NCBI GenBank assembly: GCA_963922205.1
Contig: CAWUHX010000215.1
Span: 248,001-312,000, forward strand
Direction of reading: 5' to 3'
Source of the DNA: Romanomermis culicivorax
Lineage: Eukaryota > Nematoda > Enoplea > Mermithida > Mermithidae
DNA: 64,000 bases
Shown here: positions 62,301-64,000 of the stretch, in pieces
Layout of the letters: each line of letters begins with the position of its first letter
Numbering within the stretch: position 1 is the stretch's first letter
Program-made: the position numbers and the translations under genes
The notes under the pieces: model-generated
Told to the model about the DNA's origin: nothing
What the model saw: only the letters and a program-made list of their open reading frames with translations
Database searches by the model: none

Positions 62301-64000
62301 GACAGTGTTTACCAATTCCCATTCACTGGTAGCCCATCGTAATCCTTCACAAGGACCCAAGTTGCAAGTTCTTTTGTCAGTCGGTTTCAAAGTACTGTTA
62401 CATTGCTTGGCTGGCACAAGTTTGCCCTCTTCGCCCGATTTTTCCGACCGGCAGGTCACAGCCCTGTACTGATGGGCGCTGCCGCATTCTTTGCTACACT
62501 GCAAAGGAAAACTGAGAACTATAGACCACTTCATTTAAAATGATAGACGCAGCGAAAACGAAAAAAGTAGGTTTGATTTTCTGCGCAAATTTCACCCAGT
62601 GAAAAACTTTATACTGTAGGAAAACACTAAATTTCCTCATGAAAATGGTAAAGGTTAGAATCAATGAAAAAATATAATGCACATCCACAGTCAACTTTGA
62701 TACTTGAGCAGTTTATAGTTTTCAGCCGTTTGTTTGCCGCTCATTGACGAACATTTCTTCGTTTATTACAGTAATAAGCTTAGTTTTTCCTTATAGAACT
62801 TACTTGTATTGGATCGCTGTATTGACCATTCCAAAATGTATGAAGTATAGCGTGATGTGAAAAATATTACGGAAGTGCATGAGATAATTCGGCTGCAGGA
62901 TAAGCTGTTTTTCCCTCAACGCTTCCCATATTCAAAATCCGACAGACTGCTAACATTTCACATTCCAACCTACGAAGAATCAACTAATTTGAGGATTGCA
63001 GTACTGATGCGACGTTTTTAAGTTTTTGATAGACTTCGAAAATAAACGTATAAAATGTAAGGAAATGCCAGTAAACTGGAAAAAATTAACAAAGTAATAC
63101 TGGAAAAAATAAACACAGCCTTCAGTTTTATGTAACTTTTGAATCGGAGATAAAAAATGTGATCTCGAAATCCAAAAAATGATAATATCGTTGAGTAAAT
63201 GTTTTGCGTCGCGAACGAAGCACAACAACGGAGAAAAAAACCTGCATGTTTCAAAGTGTTCCTAGTTGTGACACGGTATTGACTGACATCGTTCCTACAT
63301 TAGAATACGTAAGTTATTTGTTGGATATTAATCTTAAACCAGTAGCAAGCAAAATCTGGTTGAGTCAACAAAATTTTAACCAAGTTTTCACTGCTCATGG
63401 ATACGTCAGAAATGTAGACAATTCCAATCAGTAGCACGTGGAAGCAAGAAATGCTTACACACAAAACACCATTCTGCGCGAGGTCGAAGCCCCTCACCCG
63501 CAGATATAATGACATTGATCCAAATACTGGAGTTGGACAATTATGCTAATTAACACATATTACTACTGTTGGCAAGCATACGGCATGGGAATGCCAGGTG
63601 AAACAGCTCAAACGTCTTAGTCCGACAGATTCGAGTAGTGCAAATTTGTCGAAAGGGTGGCGCTGGAGCTATCCCAACACTGGCCAATGTTGGGGTAGGC
63701 GTGACCATCCCGACCAGGACTCAACAGACTATGGCCGGGATCGGAACCGGTAGATTGGCTGAAACATCAATCAGGTGGAATGTTGTATGTCACCATACAA
63801 CAAACTTTTATAATGGCTCACTGTATGATCCGTAGCGTATCCAGCTTTACTTCATAATTGAAACATGAATGAAAAAACATGCTCCATGGAGTGAAAATTT
63901 TATGAACTGCGAGAGTTTTTGGCATTGGCAAATGACCACACTGAAACGGAAACTTACCGACGACCAAGGTCCAGCTTGCCATTCGGGACAAGAGAATCTG
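32202..64000 (-). CDS. papilin: Papilin-like extracellular matrix proteoglycan, 3' part (5' end beyond window)
   Basis: Multidomain secreted matrix protein of the papilin group (nematode MIG-6, insect papilin/lacunin type). From N to C in the window: four thrombospondin type-1 repeats (61631 to beyond 64000), twelve GCCPDG-type cysteine cassettes (50871-60717), thirteen Kunitz domains (35099-50817), one Ig domain (34173-34558) and a PLAC domain (32202-32380). The 29 exons I reassembled sum to about 1807 residues and all junction phases agree. From the cassettes to the Kunitz region most exons are symmetric phase 1-1, the pattern of duplicated, shuffled modules; the thrombospondin exons are phase 0. 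Family members act in basement membranes and affect cell migration and metalloprotease activity; that function is assigned by domain order only. The start and any ADAMTS-like spacer lie outside the window. Confidence 0.93.
34173..34558 (-). CDS. Papilin immunoglobulin-like domain
   Basis: Two exons, 34362-34558 and 34173-34299, with a 62-bp phase-0 intron inside the domain. The first gives the INIHC strand and YWFNNGQPL (core Cys and Trp). The second gives [18 protein letters not shown], the classical D-S-G-x-Y-x-C motif, and the last strand STAVAITI. Papilins carry Ig domains between the Kunitz array and PLAC, as here. It leaves in phase 1 to the PLAC exon. Confidence 0.92.
35099..35305 (-). 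CDS. Papilin Kunitz domain 13
   Basis: Phase 1-1 exon; [32 protein letters not shown] and CYETC. P1 is Asp. A short Pro/Thr-rich tail leads to the Ig domain. Confidence 0.91.
35606..35803 (-). CDS. Papilin Kunitz domain 12
   Basis: Phase 1-1 exon; [32 protein letters not shown] and CEHDC. P1 is Gly. The exon ends at a GTAGGT donor after VSLVHNE. Confidence 0.9.
35989..36174 (-). CDS. Papilin Kunitz domain 11
   Basis: Phase 1-1 exon; [32 protein letters not shown] and CELRC. P1 is Asp. Donor is GTCAGT. Confidence 0.9.
36354..36536 (-). CDS. Papilin Kunitz domain 10
   Basis: Phase 1-1 exon; [32 protein letters not shown] and CESLC. P1 is Leu. Confidence 0.91.
36645..37270. repeat. Dispersed repeat shared with 42085-42980
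   Basis: GAGTAGTTTTACATGCTGAG-type start followed by CATAGCTACAGTA is repeated at about 42092 in the same order. The GTAAAATTTCATCGA / AACCATT-like end at 37215-37265 appears in inverted form at 42925-42970. Both copies lie in papilin introns. Confidence 0.5.
38097..38273 (-). CDS. Papilin Kunitz domain 9
   Basis: Phase 1-1 exon; [31 protein letters not shown] and CDRAC. The usual Gly before the fourth Cys is Asn (T-N-C). P1 is Phe. Confidence 0.91.
38767..39120 (-). CDS. Papilin Kunitz domain 8, split by a 54-bp intron
   Basis: Exon 38980-39120 carries [22 protein letters not shown] and [15 protein letters not shown]. Exon 38767-38925 continues LCQEYC and a linker of about 45 residues rich in Pro, Asp and Ser. 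The phase-1 intron is at the same site as in domain 7. P1 is Lys, the only basic P1 among the thirteen. Confidence 0.9.
39835..40262. repeat. GTCGAC minisatellite
   Basis: Irregular tandem units of about 15-20 bp of the type AAGTCGACTGTCCCAGC, on one strand at 39838-39905 and complementary (GGTCGA..TACTGGGA) at 40075-40260. Located in the large intron between Kunitz domains 7 and 8. Confidence 0.8.
40316..41160. mobile_element. Element with GACAATAGAGCG inverted ends
   Basis: Left end GACATTAGAGCGCTGGACAA-TAGAGCG is mirrored by right end CGCTCTATTGTCCCGCGCCC-AAATGTCC. The interior has a long pyrimidine stretch (about 40540-40720) and no transposase. Within the papilin intron 39121-41470. Confidence 0.5.
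41471..43604 (-). CDS. Papilin Kunitz domain 7, split by a 1.8-kb intron
   Basis: Exon 43461-43604 carries [20 protein letters not shown] and [13 protein letters not shown]. Exon 41471-41680 completes it with QCESTC and a Pro/Ser-rich linker. The phase-1 intron (41681-43460) falls before the fifth Cys. P1 is His. The intron contains a repeat shared with 36645-37270. Confidence 0.9.
44457..44495. repeat. GAT-type microsatellite
   Basis: Run of GATGATGATGATGATCC-type triplets preceded by GGGGACAATGACGATGAATG. Simple repeat in the papilin intron 43605-44916. Confidence 0.7.
44917..45174 (-). CDS. Papilin Kunitz domain 6 plus Pro-rich linker
   Basis: Phase 1-1 exon; [31 protein letters not shown] and CQARC. 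P1 is Ser. The tail of about 30 residues is rich in Pro, Gln and Thr ([17 protein letters not shown]). Confidence 0.91.
45230..45400 (-). CDS. Papilin Kunitz domain 5
   Basis: Phase 1-1 exon with almost no linker; [33 protein letters not shown] and CEERC. P1 is Asp. Separated by only 55 bp from domain 6, so the two were probably a tandem pair. Confidence 0.91.
45401..47698. other. Papilin intron with no exon recognised
   Basis: 2.3 kb. Contains a TATAGTCTG-family relative at about 46961-47150 (GGCTGTTTTTTTAATTGC to AAAAGCAGACTACAG) and, near 46015, a B-box-like GGTTCGATTCC on the minus strand without a convincing tRNA fold. Otherwise nothing recognised. Confidence 0.5.
47699..47893 (-). CDS. 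Papilin Kunitz domain 4
   Basis: Phase 1-1 exon; [33 protein letters not shown] and CKESC. P1 is Asp. Confidence 0.91.
48866..49048 (-). CDS. Papilin Kunitz domain 3
   Basis: Phase 1-1 exon; [23 protein letters not shown] and CEQTC. P1 is Asn. Only 106 bp of intron separates it from domain 2. Confidence 0.91.
49155..49451 (-). CDS. Papilin Kunitz domain 2 plus linker
   Basis: Phase 1-1 exon. Kunitz core with [23 protein letters not shown] and CMSRC; P1 is Gly. It is followed in the same exon by a linker of about 45 residues rich in Thr, Pro and Glu ([11 protein letters not shown] onwards), a likely flexible spacer. Confidence 0.91.
50212..50640. mobile_element. TATAGTCTG-family MITE interrupted by a second MITE
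   Basis: Outer element starts TATAATCTGTTTTCC near 50216 and resumes after an insertion as CCATGTCACATGGGACTG, a segment that is continuous in other copies. It ends next to the Kunitz 1 donor, so the 3' splice-site neighbourhood of that exon has been shaped by the insertion. Confidence 0.65.
50288..50485. mobile_element. CCTAGGATT-type MITE copy 2, nested, TAA duplication
   Basis: 198 bp, ends ACCCAATTCAGAAGTG and CACTTCTGTATAGGGCC, flanked by TAA at 50285-50287 and 50486-50488. Nested inside an older TATAGTCTG-family element, so it is younger than that copy. Confidence 0.82.
50638..50817 (-). CDS. Papilin Kunitz domain 1
   Basis: Single phase 1-1 exon. Six cysteines in Kunitz order with [20 protein letters not shown] and ECKDTC. 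The residue after the second Cys (P1 position) is Ala, so trypsin-type inhibition is unlikely. Confidence 0.92.
50871..51597 (-). CDS. Papilin exons, cassettes 9-12
   Basis: Two exons, 51327-51597 and 50871-50995. The first encodes [24 protein letters not shown] and [12 protein letters not shown], each followed by a GPN/GAN...GC loop. The twelfth cassette is split by a phase-2 intron: CRLWK in the first exon and HGCCQDGKT in the second. The second exon ends with a Thr/Val/Pro-rich linker leading to the first Kunitz domain. Confidence 0.9.
52938..53177. mobile_element. MITE, TATAGTCTG family
   Basis: TTTTTTATAAAATGCTTCTA at the left, GCATTTTAAGAAAAACAGAC-TATA at the right; about 240 bp, non-coding, in the papilin intron 51598-56834. 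Confidence 0.75.
53352..56132. mobile_element. Composite repeat, copy 2
   Basis: Colinear with 14976-17908: the GGCGCGATAGCG head, the same ATGGGGTGCC / GGGGCCCCAAAAACATGC segment, the same minisatellite (53826-54590) and the same long inverted arms (ACTAGTTTATTAGAAAATGC at 54763 and its complement ending at 56132). Between the arms there is a GC-richer insertion (about 55060-55330) absent from copy 1. Confidence 0.72.
53826..54590. repeat. Minisatellite, copy 2
   Basis: Same unit as 15836-16600 (GGGGAATTCAATG, GCGGTCACTTTACAC, GTAAACAAGCGTATTTT). About eight imperfect units. Confidence 0.85.
56203..56418. mobile_element. Small G-rich element with ATACCTGTA/TACAGGTAT ends
   Basis: Inverted ends ATACCTGTA (about 56199) and TACAGGTAT (about 56411). 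The interior has three poly-G runs of 9-12 bases and a short inverted segment GACCAGTTGGGG/CCCCACTAAC. Looks like a low-copy MITE or simple-sequence insertion. Confidence 0.5.
56835..56990 (-). CDS. Papilin exon, cassettes 7 and 8
   Basis: Symmetric phase 1-1 exon with [12 protein letters not shown] and [12 protein letters not shown] separated by [11 protein letters not shown]. In the seventh cassette Ala replaces the usual Pro. It is isolated between a 1.2-kb intron upstream (56991-58222, with a MITE) and a 5.2-kb intron downstream (51598-56834, repeat-filled). Confidence 0.88.
57307..57742. mobile_element. MITE with GCTATACTTCG ends, about 435 bp
   Basis: Left end TGCTATACTTCGTCGGCTGG and right end CGAAGTATAGCA are inverted repeats, with further inverted GGCGCCGG/CCGGCGCC-type motifs just inside. 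Internal sequence is AT-rich with no frame. Lies in the intron between cassettes 5-6 and 7-8. Confidence 0.7.
58223..58378 (-). CDS. Papilin exon, cassettes 5 and 6
   Basis: Symmetric phase 1-1 exon with [12 protein letters not shown] and [12 protein letters not shown]. In the sixth cassette the usual Pro of CCPDG is Lys. Ends at a GTATTG donor in the TTTGGTATTG-like context ACGATG/GTATTG. Confidence 0.87.
58432..58580 (-). CDS. Papilin exon, fourth GCCPD cassette
   Basis: Phase 2 in, phase 1 out. Carries a short spacer with two sequons, then [12 protein letters not shown] and a closing FGGCP. Immediately followed by the exon at 58223-58378 after a 53-bp intron. The intron upstream (58581-60263) contains a fold-back repeat built of GGAACGGAACG motifs. 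Confidence 0.88.
58602..59196. mobile_element. Fold-back element of GGAACGGAACG motifs
   Basis: Outer ends AAAGGTCCTTTATACTTGCC (58602) and TATAAATGACCTTTT (to 59196) are inverted. A second, inner pair of ends (AAGGGTCATTTATACTTG at 58693 and CAAGTATAATTGACCCTT at about 59058) is nested inside. All carry the GGAATGCAATCGAC segment in alternating orientation, so this looks like an element inserted in its own relative. Confidence 0.72.
60264..60717 (-). CDS. Papilin exon with three GCCPD cassettes and acidic linker
   Basis: Phase 1 in, phase 2 out. Three cassettes begin [24 protein letters not shown] and [12 protein letters not shown]. Between the second and third lies a linker of about 45 residues rich in Glu, Thr and Ser, with E-E-K-E-E near its end, a plausible flexible or O-glycosylated spacer. 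The third cassette is followed by a short Cys-containing stretch with N-glycosylation sequons. Confidence 0.88.
61099..61351. mobile_element. MITE, TATAGTCTG family, diverged copy
   Basis: Starts TATAGCTTGTTTTTTGTATG and ends CAAGAAAAACAGATTATA, about 250 bp, between the cassettes and the last thrombospondin exon. Confidence 0.7.
61631..64000 (-). CDS. Papilin thrombospondin type-1 repeat exons
   Basis: Five exons: 63958-64000 (runs off the window), 62313-62498, 62085-62252, 61830-62015, 61631-61769. Each repeat is cut by a phase-0 intron at the same point, directly after the W-x-x-x-x-W-S type motif and before the CS..C core: WQAGPWSS / [14 protein letters not shown] / [14 protein letters not shown] / CSSHCG, YSTQWST / CSVDCGGG. 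The second repeat has a shortened core (CSKCND, no CG.G). The last exon ends CNIDPCL in phase 1 and leads into the cysteine cassettes. Confidence 0.92.
62560..62880. repeat. Dispersed non-coding repeat shared with 2930-3300 and 56560-56740
   Basis: Contains the CTGTAGGAAAACACTAAATT / TTCCTCATGAAAATGG stretch and the ATCGCTGTATTGACCATTCC stretch also seen (diverged) near 2945-3250 and 33520-33545, and in inverted form at 56580-56720. Lies in the intron before the second thrombospondin exon. Confidence 0.5.
63200..63957. other. Papilin intron segment with GC-richer patch
   Basis: The patch 63640-63830 is richer in G and C than its surroundings and holds a 65-codon plus-strand frame that I do not recognise. 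It may be a transposon fragment. No papilin exon is seen between 62499 and 63957. Confidence 0.3.

Overview
This is a eukaryotic window, AT-rich, with GT-AG introns from about 42 bp to more than 6 kb. Only three protein-coding genes can be supported, and each was reassembled exon by exon with matching splice phases. The gene set is a secreted GH19 chitinase, a DEG/ENaC-type channel subunit and a very long papilin-like matrix protein. It points to an invertebrate animal, most probably an ecdysozoan and plausibly a nematode. The species cannot be named from the sequence.

Layout. (1) Positions 2665-12651, minus strand: at least 26 exons of a DEG/ENaC channel subunit. The 3' end, with the second membrane helix and the stop codon, is present; the 5' end with the first membrane helix was not found. 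(2) Positions 13307-24450, plus strand: a complete six-exon GH19 chitinase, arranged head to head with the channel gene. (3) Positions 24451-32201: a convergent intergenic region made mostly of palindromes, fold-back repeats and MITEs, plus one tRNA-like sequence. (4) Positions 32202 to beyond 64000, minus strand: the 3' part of a papilin-like gene. It encodes four visible thrombospondin type-1 repeats, twelve cysteine-rich GCCPDG cassettes, thirteen Kunitz domains, one immunoglobulin domain and a C-terminal PLAC domain.

The introns hold many non-autonomous transposable elements. They include a pogo-like element with TA target duplication, two MITE types with TAA/TTA duplications, a family starting TATAGTCTGTTTTT, two copies of a 2.8-2.9 kb composite with a minisatellite and long inverted arms (plus a third partial copy), and a palindrome of about 2.1 kb.

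The genes do not form an operon or an obvious pathway. Chitinase (chitin degradation), papilin (extracellular matrix) and the channel (membrane) may all serve cuticle, epidermal or matrix biology, but that link is inference. The most unusual gene is the channel: about 760 residues of Ser/Thr/Val-rich, mostly micro-exon-encoded sequence lie before a conserved DEG/ENaC core, its selectivity-filter position reads G-V-D instead of G-x-S, and the protein ends right after the second membrane helix.
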